A stretch of DNA of 37,881 nt, taken from contig JAAUSQ010000012.1 in assembly GCA_012033195.1 (NCBI GenBank), positions 1 through 37,881 on the forward strand, read 5' to 3'. Each line of letters begins with the position of its first letter. The first letter of the stretch is position 1. This document shows positions 26,027-34,130 of this stretch, one piece after another. The translations under genes were made by a program, and so were the position numbers. Below the pieces are notes generated by a model that saw only the letters and a list, made by a program, of their open reading frames with translations, was not told the origin of the DNA and made no database searches. The DNA is from Chloroflexaceae bacterium (GTDB lineage: Bacteria > Chloroflexota > Chloroflexia > Chloroflexales > Chloroflexaceae).

Positions 26027-27268
26027 TTACCACAGCATCGGCATATTGATGCACTGCTGCACCGCCTGATCAGCATTGTGGCAATGGTGCACCGGCCAGG
26101 CTACCGGGTGAATATGCGTTTTGAACCACAGTCCGGGCTGTACGCCGTGGTTGTGCAACGCCCAGTCGGTCTGGTGTTTCTGTTCGGGCGCTACCAGCAC
26201 GGGATAACGCAGAAAAACTGGCTCCGATTCGGGAATGACAAGCGGCTGTCGATACCCCTGCGTGTTGCACCACTGATGCCAGCGGGCCGCATTGGTGCGC
26301 CGTTGCTGGTTGTAGGCGTCCAGTTTGCGCAACTGGTTCAGGCCAAGGGCAGCAATCGGGGCGGGCATACGGCGGTTGTAGTCTACAGGACGGGTGCCCT
26401 GCTGCTCTTCCAGCGGCATATTGTGCAGCCGTCCGGCCCCATAGCGTGCTACCGCGACCTCGCGCAGCCACCAGCGCTGCGGGTGTTTGCTCTCGTAGTA
26501 GTGCAGCAGCACATTCTGAAGCTGTCGCTCGATCCAATCTGCGGTCGGGTAGGGCGTTTGCGCGTAATGCTCACGAATACCTGCCGCAATGGTGTCATCA
26601 TTAGTTACCACCACACCACCCATAATGGTGGTAAACACTTTTGATACCTCGCTGGAATAAAAGCCAATATCGCCATCATTGCCTACCCGCCGCCCCTGGT
26701 AGGTTGCGCCAGTTGCCTGAGCGCAGTCCTCAATCACCTTGAGATCATAGCGGCGGGCCAAGTCGAGCGTCGCCGCATAATCGCGTGCAACCAACCCATA
26801 CAGATGATGCAGCAGGATGGCGCGGGTGCGCGGCGTGATACGCTGCTCAAGCTGGTTCATATCCAGGCCGTAGGTATCAAGCTCAATATCGGCATACACC
26901 GTGCTGATGCCCGCATAATGAAACGCGTTCGGCACCAGCACACAGGTATAGCCCGGAATAATTACTTCGTCGCCTGCCCGCAGCCCAAGTGCGGCAAGGC
27001 TGGCGCTGAGTGCCACCCGCCCCCCCATAAAAGCGAAGGCATACTTTGAGCCATTCCAGCGGGCAAACGCCTGCTCGAAGCGGGTAACGGTTGCATCGTC
27101 GTGCCACTGTTCGCGCTTGTACAGCCACGCCCGCGCAAGCGCTACATCGTCCTGGTCGAGCGTCTGGGCATTCAGCGCGGGCGGTAGCACCGATTCGCCG
27201 CGTGCCTTCTTCCAGGCCGCCTTCGCAACACTGCGGCTGATTCGATTGGTCAGGTGGAAGGTGTTCAT
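26027..27268 (-). CDS. DegT/DnrJ/EryC1/StrS-family aminotransferase, divergent
   Basis: 413 residues from ATG 27268, which overlaps the oxidoreductase stop (ATGA). Fold-type I PLP features: AFAFMGGRVALSASLAALGL, GDEVIIPGYTCVLVPNAF, LKVIEDCAQATGATYQGRRV, then FYSSEVSKVFTTIMGGVV. The lysine in SEVSK is the likely Schiff-base residue, but the usual N-x-TTGEGG context is replaced by V-FTTIMGG. This resembles perosamine-type or lipid-sugar members with relaxed motifs. Reaction: amination of a keto-sugar, or a related PLP reaction. Confidence 0.83.
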   Translation of the reverse strand: MNTFHLTNRISRSVAKAAWKKARGESVLPPALNAQTLDQDDVALARAWLYKREQWHDDATVTRFEQAFARWNGSKYAFAFMGGRVALSASLAALGLRAGDEVIIPGYTCVLVPNAFHYAGISTVYADIELDTYGLDMNQLEQRITPRTRAILLHHLYGLVARDYAATLDLARRYDLKVIEDCAQATGATYQGRRVGNDGDIGFYSSEVSKVFTTIMGGVVVTNDDTIAAGIREHYAQTPYPTADWIERQLQNVLLHYYESKHPQRWWLREVAVARYGAGRLHNMPLEEQQGTRPVDYNRRMPAPIAALGLNQLRKLDAYNQQRRTNAARWHQWCNTQGYRQPLVIPESEPVFLRYPVLVAPEQKHQTDWALHNHGVQPGLWFKTHIHPVAWPVHHCHNADQAVQQCINMPMLW

Positions 27269-28551
27269 GGTGCTGCTGCTCTGGTTGTTACAAGTGCGTG
27301 CTGCTGCTCCACGGCAAGCGGTGCAATGGACGGCGTCTCTGCAAATTCGGGGAGCCAGTATGCATCCATCGCAACAAAGCGCCCTGTGCGATACGACTCG
27401 ACACCTGCCAGACATGTCGCCACTGTCTTTGCCGAGTCGGTCACGGTGCAGAGCGGGCGCGTACGGGTTCGTATCGCTTCAACAAAGTTGTTGAGCGATG
27501 CCACCACTGCAAAGCCGTGCTCGTAGAGGCGCAGCGGGTAGTTACTGATGGCGTAGTCGGGCAGTTCTTTGTAGCGTCGTCCCAGTTGCTCAAATAGATG
27601 GCCGAACGCCAGCGCTTGCAGGCCGCGTAGCATATAGCTGGCGCGGTGCTTGAGGCTGTGGTTGCCGTTCAGGTTGTGTTCCAGAAAGGCACGCTGCATG
27701 TTGCGCTCGCCGCTGATTGTCTGAAATGGGTCGGGCCGGATAAAGACACGGTGGCGGTTGTCTCTGGTAAAGAGCAGATTGTTCTCGATACTCTTTTCGG
27801 TGCCATACACACGCACCGCGTGATCCTGCGGGCGACCGGCCCCGAATGCGGTAATGACCTTCCCGATAATGCCCGAACGGAAGCGCAGCAGGATCACATT
27901 GCAATCTGACTCAGGATAGTCGGGGAAAGCGATATGGTTCGCCATCCCCGCCACTTCTACCACCTCGTCATCCAGGAGCCAGCGCAGCAAGTCCACAAAG
28001 TGACAGCCAGAGTAGACCAGCGGCGTCGCATTATCTTCGAAGCGCCAGGTATCATACGCATTGGCGCGGGTCGTCAGGTTGTGTACATAATAGCCCTCGA
28101 TGTACGATATTTTGCCGAGTTCGCCGCGCCGGATGATGCGCTTCATCTCCTGATGGATCGGCAAGAAGCGCATCTGATGTTGTACCGCCGCGACACAGTC
28201 GGGGGCCTGCTGTTCGGCGTGCAGAATAGTCTGGCACCCTTCCAGCGCGTCGGTCAGTGGCTTTTCGCTGATAACGTGCTTGCCCGCTGCCAGACTACGC
28301 GCCATATATTCGGCGTGGGTGCGGTCGGGCGAACACACCGAGACGATATCAATACCGGAATTGAGGAACGCATCAAAGTCATCGGTGATAAACAGCGTAG
28401 GCGACAGGTTTCTAGCCCGTGTGCGCCCACCCGGTCGTGGGTCGTACACCGCCGTCACACGGCACCCATCCAGCAGATGAAAGGCCCGGTACTGTGCCAG
28501 CGCTGCCCCACCGAAGCCAACGAAGCCAACCTTCAGTTCTGTGTGGTTCAT
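27265..28551 (-). CDS. Gfo/Idh/MocA-family oxidoreductase
   Basis: 428 residues. N-terminal Rossmann domain KVGFVGFGGAALAQYRAFHL, with DIVSVCSPDRTHAEYMARSL and the EKPL motif (ISEKPLTDAL) holding the conserved Lys. C-terminal domain: DTWRFEDNATPLVYSGCHFVDLL, where the GxHxxD pattern is the catalytic His region. NAD(P)-dependent oxidation or reduction of a sugar nucleotide, perhaps giving the keto substrate for the adjacent aminotransferases. GAGGAA precedes the ATG. It overlaps the next gene by 4 bases. Confidence 0.9.
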   Translation of the reverse strand: MNHTELKVGFVGFGGAALAQYRAFHLLDGCRVTAVYDPRPGGRTRARNLSPTLFITDDFDAFLNSGIDIVSVCSPDRTHAEYMARSLAAGKHVISEKPLTDALEGCQTILHAEQQAPDCVAAVQHQMRFLPIHQEMKRIIRRGELGKISYIEGYYVHNLTTRANAYDTWRFEDNATPLVYSGCHFVDLLRWLLDDEVVEVAGMANHIAFPDYPESDCNVILLRFRSGIIGKVITAFGAGRPQDHAVRVYGTEKSIENNLLFTRDNRHRVFIRPDPFQTISGERNMQRAFLEHNLNGNHSLKHRASYMLRGLQALAFGHLFEQLGRRYKELPDYAISNYPLRLYEHGFAVVASLNNFVEAIRTRTRPLCTVTDSAKTVATCLAGVESYRTGRFVAMDAYWLPEFAETPSIAPLAVEQQHALVTTRAAAP

Positions 28552-28561
28552 ACGTTCTTCC

Positions 28562-29779
28562 TCACGCTACGCCAAGCACACGGTATACTGCTGCAATTAC
28601 ATCTTCTACATCGTCATTGGTCAGCTTTGCCGAAAGCGGCAGGCTTACCGTCTGCCGACCAATCCGCATGGCGTGGGGGTAGTCTGCGGGTCGCCAGCCG
28701 AAGGTCTCCTGATAGTAGGGATGTTCGGGAATGCTGAGATAATGGACGCCCACGCCGATATTCTGGGCGGTCATAGCGTTCAGGAAGTGGTCACGGCTGA
28801 TACCTGTACGGGTTTCATCGACCATAACCGTATAGAGATGATGGCCGTGGCGTGCATCTGCTATCGTGTCGGCGGGCAGCGTCAGCGGCAGGTCGGCAAA
28901 AGCTGCGTTGTAGCGCTGCCAGATTTCCTGGCGACGGAGCCAGTAGTGCTCAACGCGCTGCAACTGATGAATACCAATAGCCGCCTGAATATCCATCATG
29001 TTGTATTTGAAGCCACACTCCACCACCTGATAATGTTTGTAGCCAGTATCGCTGAAGCGCTTCCACGCATCCTTGCTCATCCCGTGCAGTGCTAGCATCT
29101 TGATACGGGCGGCGTCCTGCTCGTTGTGAGTCAGTACCATACCGCCTTCGCCGGTTACCATATTTTTGGTGACATAAAAGCTAAAGCAGCCAAAGTCACC
29201 AAACGTTCCGGCAGGCCGTCCCCGGTATTCGGTCTCTATTGCGTGGGCACAATCTTCGATCAGCCGCAGGTCGTGCTGTTCAGCCAAACTGCACAACGCA
29301 TCCATATCGCACGGGTGCCCCGCAAAGTGGATCGGCAGGATCGCACGGGTACGGTGCGACAGGCGGCGCTCGACTTGCTGCGGGTCGATATTCAGGGTGA
29401 GCGGGTCAACATCGGCTAGCACGGGCGTTGCTCCAGCGTGAATAATAGCGTTGACCGTTGCACAGAACGTCAGCGGACTGGTAATGACTTCATCACCTGG
29501 CTGCAACCCCGCCGCAAGAATGCTGAGATGTAACGCCGCAGTACACGAGTTGACTGCAACGGCATGGCTTGCGTCTTTATACGTGCGGAAGTCCTCTTCA
29601 AAACGAGCAACTTTCGGGCCAGTGCCCAGCCAACCGCTTCGCATACTGGCAACCACTTCTTCAATTTCAGCCTCTTCAATCAGTGGCGAACCAAACACAA
29701 GGAAGCGTTCCTTCGGACGAATGGGGGGTGGTTGAACAGCAACAGAATGCATCGTGCGGGTGGTATTGAGTTTTAGCAT
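28562..29779 (-). CDS. DegT/DnrJ/EryC1/StrS sugar aminotransferase
   Basis: 405 residues from ATG 29779, AAGGAG 6 bases upstream; the track's 29836 start has no signal. Canonical motifs: GWLGTGPKVARFEEDFRTY, AVNSCTAALHLSI, SPLTFCATVNAI, ILPIHFAGHPCDM, LIEDCAHAIETEYRGR and FSFYVTKNMVTGEGGMV with the PLP lysine. The ArnB/PseC/WecE-like layout suggests a C4 transaminase for a UDP- or dTDP-4-keto-6-deoxy sugar, which the CapD-type dehydratase could supply. It is followed by the Gfo/Idh gene after 10 bases. Confidence 0.92.
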   Translation of the reverse strand: MLKLNTTRTMHSVAVQPPPIRPKERFLVFGSPLIEEAEIEEVVASMRSGWLGTGPKVARFEEDFRTYKDASHAVAVNSCTAALHLSILAAGLQPGDEVITSPLTFCATVNAIIHAGATPVLADVDPLTLNIDPQQVERRLSHRTRAILPIHFAGHPCDMDALCSLAEQHDLRLIEDCAHAIETEYRGRPAGTFGDFGCFSFYVTKNMVTGEGGMVLTHNEQDAARIKMLALHGMSKDAWKRFSDTGYKHYQVVECGFKYNMMDIQAAIGIHQLQRVEHYWLRRQEIWQRYNAAFADLPLTLPADTIADARHGHHLYTVMVDETRTGISRDHFLNAMTAQNIGVGVHYLSIPEHPYYQETFGWRPADYPHAMRIGRQTVSLPLSAKLTNDDVEDVIAAVYRVLGVA

Positions 29780-29830
29780 GACTTCTCCTTTTGGCGTTCC
29801 TATAGATATGGTGCCAATGCAAAATCGAAG

Positions 29831-29868
29831 AGCCACATCCAGTGGCCCATACCAGGCTGGATGTGGCT
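29831..29868 (-). terminator. 12-bp perfect inverted repeat downstream of the secreted-protein gene
   Basis: AGCCACATCCAG (29831-29842) and CTGGATGTGGCT (29857-29868) form a 12-bp stem with a 14-base loop. It lies 133 bases past the stop at 30001. On the minus strand it is followed by CTTCGATTTT, a weak U-rich tail. Possible terminator or RNA-processing hairpin inside the operon. Confidence 0.45.
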
Positions 29869-30000
29869 CCCTATCTACACCTGCTGTGGCATCAGTGCCG
29901 ATACAGCGTGCTGGTGTAGGGGTTGCGCTTACGCTCGGAAATAGCTCAGGAAAACTGATTGTGTGATGGTGTTACGAAACACACGCGGTAGAGTATGACT

Positions 30001-31413
30001 TTAACTCGGAAACAAGATTGCCTCAAGATGTGAGACGTAAGGCAGGTACGTTTTCTGGGATGCAGTAGTGAGACGTAAAAACTGCCCTTCGCCCGGTTCC
30101 AACGTGACGGTAATCGTCGGTCGCCCGTCCGTCATCCGAATATCATAGGCTTGACCCGAATAGATATCCTGAATCTGTTCTACCAATGCAACATCAATCG
30201 TCAGACTCGAAACATGAGCCGTTACGCTGTCGCGGTTGACCAGATATACATATTGTTCACCCGTGTGTGGGTCGTACCGCGCAACGGCGCTACATGCATT
30301 GCAGTTGTTGTCGATATCGAATTCGGCGGGCAGATGGCGCAGCAGCAGATCGCTGTGTTTGCGGAAGATGCCCGCCAGTTCGCCATACATCGCCAGATTA
30401 TCTCCCTCCGACTCCAATGCCTGGTTGACCAGCGCCCGCCAGAAGACTGGCCCCTGCTCGTTCTGCAAGCTAAAGCCCAGCAAGGCGCGGGCACCGTTTG
30501 CCAGGGCCGTATGGGTTAGCGCCCGAATGTCCTGAGGGGTTGGGTAGTTCATACCTGCGCCATAGGCCGGTTGTCCAAAGACCTGGGGCACATACCACCA
30601 CGGTGTTTGTCCATTGGCCTGCTCAATGATATGGAATGCTTGATCGGGCGCAACGCCAAACCCTTCGGGTCCATCGAACCAATCAACCAGGTTGTACTTG
30701 TTGTATCGAAACGGATAAAACCGAATCATCCGGACCTGCGGGTCGAGTTCTTCCCACACTCGCACCGGGAAGCCACCATTTTCTTCGACATCCTCCCCCA
30801 CCATTGCGGTCACAACGGGCTTGTCGGGGTAGTAGGTCGCAAGATGCTCGTAGTTGCGGCGGTAGCGTTCCACGTCGGCTTCGGCTGGCTCATCTCCATA
30901 CATAAACGCAATCACTGATGGATGTCCATAGGCTTCGTGTACGAGATGTTCGGGCGTGGGTCGTAGGCAGCCTTCGGGATTGGAACGCAGAACGACTGCA
31001 ATATCGTAGCTAGCAGCAAGCTCCACAAAGTCGATGATGTCTTCGGCATCACAAAGGTACGGCGAGACAATCGTATTCAAATTGTGTGCTTGCAGCAGCG
31101 TAAAGACACGCCGATAGTAGTCTCGCCATTTCGGGTCGGTAAACCCGCGTCCGTCGTGATTGGCATACTTATCGTACACCCCCAATGGAAAAAAGGATGT
31201 AACCGGCTCCTGTGCCGAGAATGCTGGTTCTTCATGGGCACCAGTTCGGGTGGTTGCTTCAGCAGCCGGGGCAGGCGAAGATGGGCCAGCTATTGAGTTG
31301 TCGGGGTTGAACGCAGCTATGGTCAAGGGAGTTAGCAGAATGGCGAAGATGAATGCACTGATCAAGATAACAGCACCAAGCTTGAGTTGCTGAGCAATGG
31401 GTGAGTGTTGCAT
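30001..31413 (-). CDS. Secreted or membrane-anchored TIM-barrel (glycoside-hydrolase-like) protein
   Basis: 470 residues. An N-terminal hydrophobic segment (about 11-34) acts as signal peptide or anchor, then a Pro/Ala-rich linker. From FFPLGVYDKYANHDGRGFTD onward, the chain reads as a beta/alpha barrel: RVFTLLQAHNLNTIVSPYL, SYDIAVVLRSN, VIAFMYGDEPAEADVERYRR (candidate acid pair), KPVVTAMVGED, TPWWYVPQVFGQ and GARALLGFSLQNEQ. A beta-rich C-terminal domain (YVYLVNRDSVTAHVS, TITVTLEPGEGQFLRL) follows. It could cleave or edit the polysaccharide outside the membrane. No CAZy family was identified. Confidence 0.8.
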   Translation of the reverse strand: MQHSPIAQQLKLGAVILISAFIFAILLTPLTIAAFNPDNSIAGPSSPAPAAEATTRTGAHEEPAFSAQEPVTSFFPLGVYDKYANHDGRGFTDPKWRDYYRRVFTLLQAHNLNTIVSPYLCDAEDIIDFVELAASYDIAVVLRSNPEGCLRPTPEHLVHEAYGHPSVIAFMYGDEPAEADVERYRRNYEHLATYYPDKPVVTAMVGEDVEENGGFPVRVWEELDPQVRMIRFYPFRYNKYNLVDWFDGPEGFGVAPDQAFHIIEQANGQTPWWYVPQVFGQPAYGAGMNYPTPQDIRALTHTALANGARALLGFSLQNEQGPVFWRALVNQALESEGDNLAMYGELAGIFRKHSDLLLRHLPAEFDIDNNCNACSAVARYDPHTGEQYVYLVNRDSVTAHVSSLTIDVALVEQIQDIYSGQAYDIRMTDGRPTITVTLEPGEGQFLRLTTASQKTYLPYVSHLEAILFPS

Positions 31414-31523
31414 ACAATCCTTCTCTTGGGGCAGCAGTGTACACAGATGTTACTACTGCATAATTTGGAGATAAACAGAGCGACGTTTCCTGAAGAGTTC
31501 GTCGATGCAAGCAACCGTGCGCT

Positions 31524-31552
31524 ATTATACCCCAATTGAACCCTCACAATGC
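31524..31552 (-). promoter_or_regulatory. Possible internal promoter upstream of the secreted-protein gene
   Basis: A perfect TATAAT on the minus strand (31529-31524) lies about 110 bases ahead of the 31413 start. The -35 position with 17-base spacing reads GCATTG, a poor match. The gap between the NusG-like gene and this gene is the widest in this part of the locus, so an internal promoter is plausible. Confidence 0.4.
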
Positions 31553-31574
31553 TATGGTAAGGTAGCCAAAGCTG

Positions 31575-31588
31575 AATTGTATACAATT
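31575..31588. repeat. 14-base perfect palindrome
   Basis: AATTGTATACAATT, 12 bases after the NusG-like stop and just upstream of the candidate promoter. Its symmetry fits a dimeric repressor operator better than an RNA hairpin, because no loop is possible. No cognate regulator is in the window. Confidence 0.4.
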
Positions 31589-31599
31589 GTACTTCTGTT

Positions 31600-32214
31600 T
31601 TAAGTCTTTGTGGTTATCTTGCGTCCTTTGCCCCGCGTGCGGCGCGGTCGTCTGGTTGGTGGTGGCTCAGCCCCTGGCTCAATCATCCGTCGTTCAAGCT
31701 CTACCTGATTGAGACGCCCCATCAATTCAAGCAACACCTGCACCCGTTCGCTGGGGGTGGCTGGCCCGATAAAGACTGCCTCCAATCCTACAAGCGGCCC
31801 CGCCTTGATCTGCACAGTATCACCCGGTTGAATAGTGCGGGCCAGCAGGCCGCCCCGGTGGTTGGTTTCTTCCACTTTGGTATGCAAATCTTCGATAATT
31901 GCTGCTGGCATTGCCTGTGGTTTTCCATCGAAGGCGATCAGCCGTACTACGCCAGGGGTCGCGTTGATCCGGCTTGGTGGTACCTGCTGCAAGTTGGCCT
32001 GTGCAAAGAGGTAGCGCGGGAAGAGTGGCGCAGGCTGCACCTGCCCCCGAAAATAGCTCCTGACTTCGGGCAGATACACGGTCAGGCCAAGTTGCTCACG
32101 TAAGGTCAAGGCGGTGTAGTGCTCTCTGGCGGGTTGGCAATACACAACATACCACGCCGTTCCTGCGGTCGCACACGTCGGCAGGCCCGCGCTTGTAGGT
32201 TGCTGATGTGTCAT
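31600..32214 (-). CDS. NusG-family specialised antiterminator (RfaH/LoaP/UpxY-like)
   Basis: 204 residues. An NGN domain begins WYVVYCQPAREHYTALTLRE, with VYLPEVRSYFRGQVQPAPLFPRYLFAQ, INATPGVVRLIAFDGKPQAMP and a KOW motif IQPGDTVQIKAGPLVGLEAVFIG, then a very basic tail (RRPRRTRGKGRK). Housekeeping NusG normally sits beside secE and ribosomal genes. This copy lies inside a polysaccharide locus, as do RfaH-, LoaP- and UpxY-type paralogues that let RNA polymerase read through long operons. GGAGG lies about 10 bases before the ATG. The target is probably this operon, whose leader carries a terminator; that is inference. Confidence 0.88.
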   Translation of the reverse strand: MTHQQPTSAGLPTCATAGTAWYVVYCQPAREHYTALTLREQLGLTVYLPEVRSYFRGQVQPAPLFPRYLFAQANLQQVPPSRINATPGVVRLIAFDGKPQAMPAAIIEDLHTKVEETNHRGGLLARTIQPGDTVQIKAGPLVGLEAVFIGPATPSERVQVLLELMGRLNQVELERRMIEPGAEPPPTRRPRRTRGKGRKITTKT

Positions 32215-32258
32215 TATGCGATACCTCCTCTACAGCACAAAGCAACGACTGCTCCTTG

Positions 32259-33752
32259 CTATGCCCGGTCGCGCCGATCAACGATATTGAACTTCTGGGC
32301 CGTTGCGCCCGTGGGCGATGCGCCGTTCATCCGGTTGAGCAGACGGTGCGGCAGGTCGTGCTCAGGTTGCTCACGTTCAGCGGCTTGGCGACCGGTGCCA
32401 AGGCTTAGCCGTCCGTAGTTGTTGCGGTCAAGGTCGAACAGGGCGACCCGGTTGAGGAGCGCACCAAGCACATGCGCCTGCGATTGGCGCAGATACTCGC
32501 AGGCCCGTACCAGCGTGCTGCCCTGCGTTTTGCCAGCCAGCACAACCAGCAGCGTTGTATCGCTGACCCGCACCAGCGACAGCGTGTCGAGCACATCGAG
32601 CAGGGCTGCACTATCAAACAGCACAATATCGGCATGGTGCTTCAGTTCATTGACCAGCCAGTGCAGGCGTTGTTTTGCCAGCAGTTGCGCCGGATGCGTG
32701 CTCACCGGGCCACCCGGCAGCAGGTGCAGGTTCTCGGCAATCGGCAGCAGAAATTCTTCAATTACTTCGGGTGAGTCGGGGTGCTGCTCCAGCAGCGTCG
32801 AAAGGCCGCGCTCGTTGGGTTGCTGAAAGAAGCGGTGCAATGCAGGCTTGCGCAAATTGCCATCCACCACGATCACACGCAGTCCGGTCTGGGCCAACGC
32901 TACCGCCAAGTTTGCAGCGGTCACACTCTTGCCTTCACCTGTGTTGCTGCTTGTCACCGTAATCGCCTGAACAGGGCGCTCTTCGGCGGCCAATTCAATA
33001 TGAGCGCGTACCATACGGTATGTTTCGGCGGCCAGTGAGTGGGGCTTCTTCAGGGTCACCAGTTTTGAAAATGGCCCTGCTCCGCGAATGCGCCCGATTA
33101 CCGTGACTGTATGCAGTCCCGTCAGGCGCTCGATGTCTTTGTACGAACGCACCGACGAGTCGAGATATTCCAGCAGGAAGGCCGCGCCAACTGCAATCAA
33201 TGCGCCTACCACAAAGGCCAGTGTAGCGATAGGCACCGCGCCGATGCTATCGGGTTGGTCGGGTGGGATGGCAACCTCAACGATGTGCAGGCCTGGTCGA
33301 TTGGCGGCGTAGGGGTTGGCAAGCAAGGTCGGCTCAAGCTCGTTGAAGGCCTGCACAATGGCATTGGCAATCACCGCAGCGCGGCGTGGGTCGCCATCCT
33401 TTACCTGAACCTCAATCATCTGTGTATTGGCTACCGAAACAATGCTGACGTTATCGGCAAGCCTGCCCGGAGACGCATCGAGATCAAGTGTGGCAATCAC
33501 GTGCTCGAACACCGGGCGCTTATTTAGCAGTGAAATATAGGTCTGCACAATATACTCACGCTCGTCGGCGTTCCCCAGATCGAGTCCTTCGCGGCTTGGT
33601 CGCCCCGGATTAACAAGCAGCGTTGTAGTGGCGCTGTAGGTGCGACCCTGTCGCTGGGCAATCGCAAACGCGACCCCGCCAGCAAGCACGGCGCACAGGG
33701 CTATCAGCCACAGCCAACGCGTTAAAAAGCGAATTGTGTGTTTTATTTCCAA
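32259..33752 (-). CDS. Wzz-domain chain-length regulator fused to a degenerate BY-kinase domain
   Basis: 497 residues. A Wzz part has TM1 (about 13-32), a periplasmic coil (EREYIVQTYISLLNKRPVFEHV) and TM2 (about 172-194). A cytoplasmic Wzc/CapB-type P-loop domain follows: Walker A SSNTGEGKS (268-276) and Walker A-prime VVDGNLRKP (295-303). In most family members the latter reads VDxDLRRP, so the second Asp is Asn here. The Walker B region is VLFDSAALLDVLD instead of DSPP. The C-terminal tail has only one Tyr (NNYGRL) rather than a Tyr cluster, so autophosphorylation control may be lost. The start is TTG 33752 with GAGGT 5 bases upstream. Controls polymer length or export. Confidence 0.87.
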   Translation of the reverse strand: MEIKHTIRFLTRWLWLIALCAVLAGGVAFAIAQRQGRTYSATTTLLVNPGRPSREGLDLGNADEREYIVQTYISLLNKRPVFEHVIATLDLDASPGRLADNVSIVSVANTQMIEVQVKDGDPRRAAVIANAIVQAFNELEPTLLANPYAANRPGLHIVEVAIPPDQPDSIGAVPIATLAFVVGALIAVGAAFLLEYLDSSVRSYKDIERLTGLHTVTVIGRIRGAGPFSKLVTLKKPHSLAAETYRMVRAHIELAAEERPVQAITVTSSNTGEGKSVTAANLAVALAQTGLRVIVVDGNLRKPALHRFFQQPNERGLSTLLEQHPDSPEVIEEFLLPIAENLHLLPGGPVSTHPAQLLAKQRLHWLVNELKHHADIVLFDSAALLDVLDTLSLVRVSDTTLLVVLAGKTQGSTLVRACEYLRQSQAHVLGALLNRVALFDLDRNNYGRLSLGTGRQAAEREQPEHDLPHRLLNRMNGASPTGATAQKFNIVDRRDRA

Positions 33753-34130
33753 GTCTACCTCGTAGCATATGATGAATGATGACGAACTTCCAGAAAACCA
33801 GTCAGACCAACGATAACACGGGCAGGTTCAAATCCAGCCCGATCAGTGTTATTGCATAATTCTGGTCATGCTCCGCCATTTCCGACAGTCAGCGCTATCG
33901 AAAAGGCAGATCATCCAGGTATAGGCTCCCGGTCGGAGCGGTGGCTACAACAAGCCGGGAGTATGATTGTGCAGCAGGCAGTACGCTGTCAGTTGCGGTG
34001 AACCGACCGGCACGGGCCGGATCCGTAACGGTCCCTGTCAGGCAGGGTTGCCAGGAGGTTCAAACCTCCGGCTAATGGTACAAAGCCCGCCTGCGTGGGC
34101 CATTCCGATTGTCCATCGCCGCATGCGTGC
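33753..34130. other. 378-base non-coding gap between the dehydratase and Wzz/BY-kinase genes
   Basis: No supported gene. It holds repeat copy C and several GC-rich hairpins, such as CCCTG-TCAGG-CAGGG near 34033-34047. On the minus strand the part nearest the Wzz gene is mixed sequence with no clear promoter. Confidence 0.5.
34051..34101. repeat. Dispersed intergenic repeat, copy C
   Basis: Contains GGAGGTT-CA-AACCTCC (a perfect 7-bp stem), CGGCTA and AAGCCCGCCTGCGTGGGC, whose outer GCCC/GGGC can pair. It aligns along about 51 bases with copy B (18221-18271), differing mainly in the loop and the last stem, where compensatory-looking changes appear. Confidence 0.7.

Noticed and set aside
34021-34101. 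Riboswitch (c-di-GMP or cobalamin type) ahead of the Wzz gene
   Set aside because: The GGAGGTT/AACCTCC and CGGCTA elements recur at 18221, so this is a repeat. The conserved core of those riboswitches is not present.
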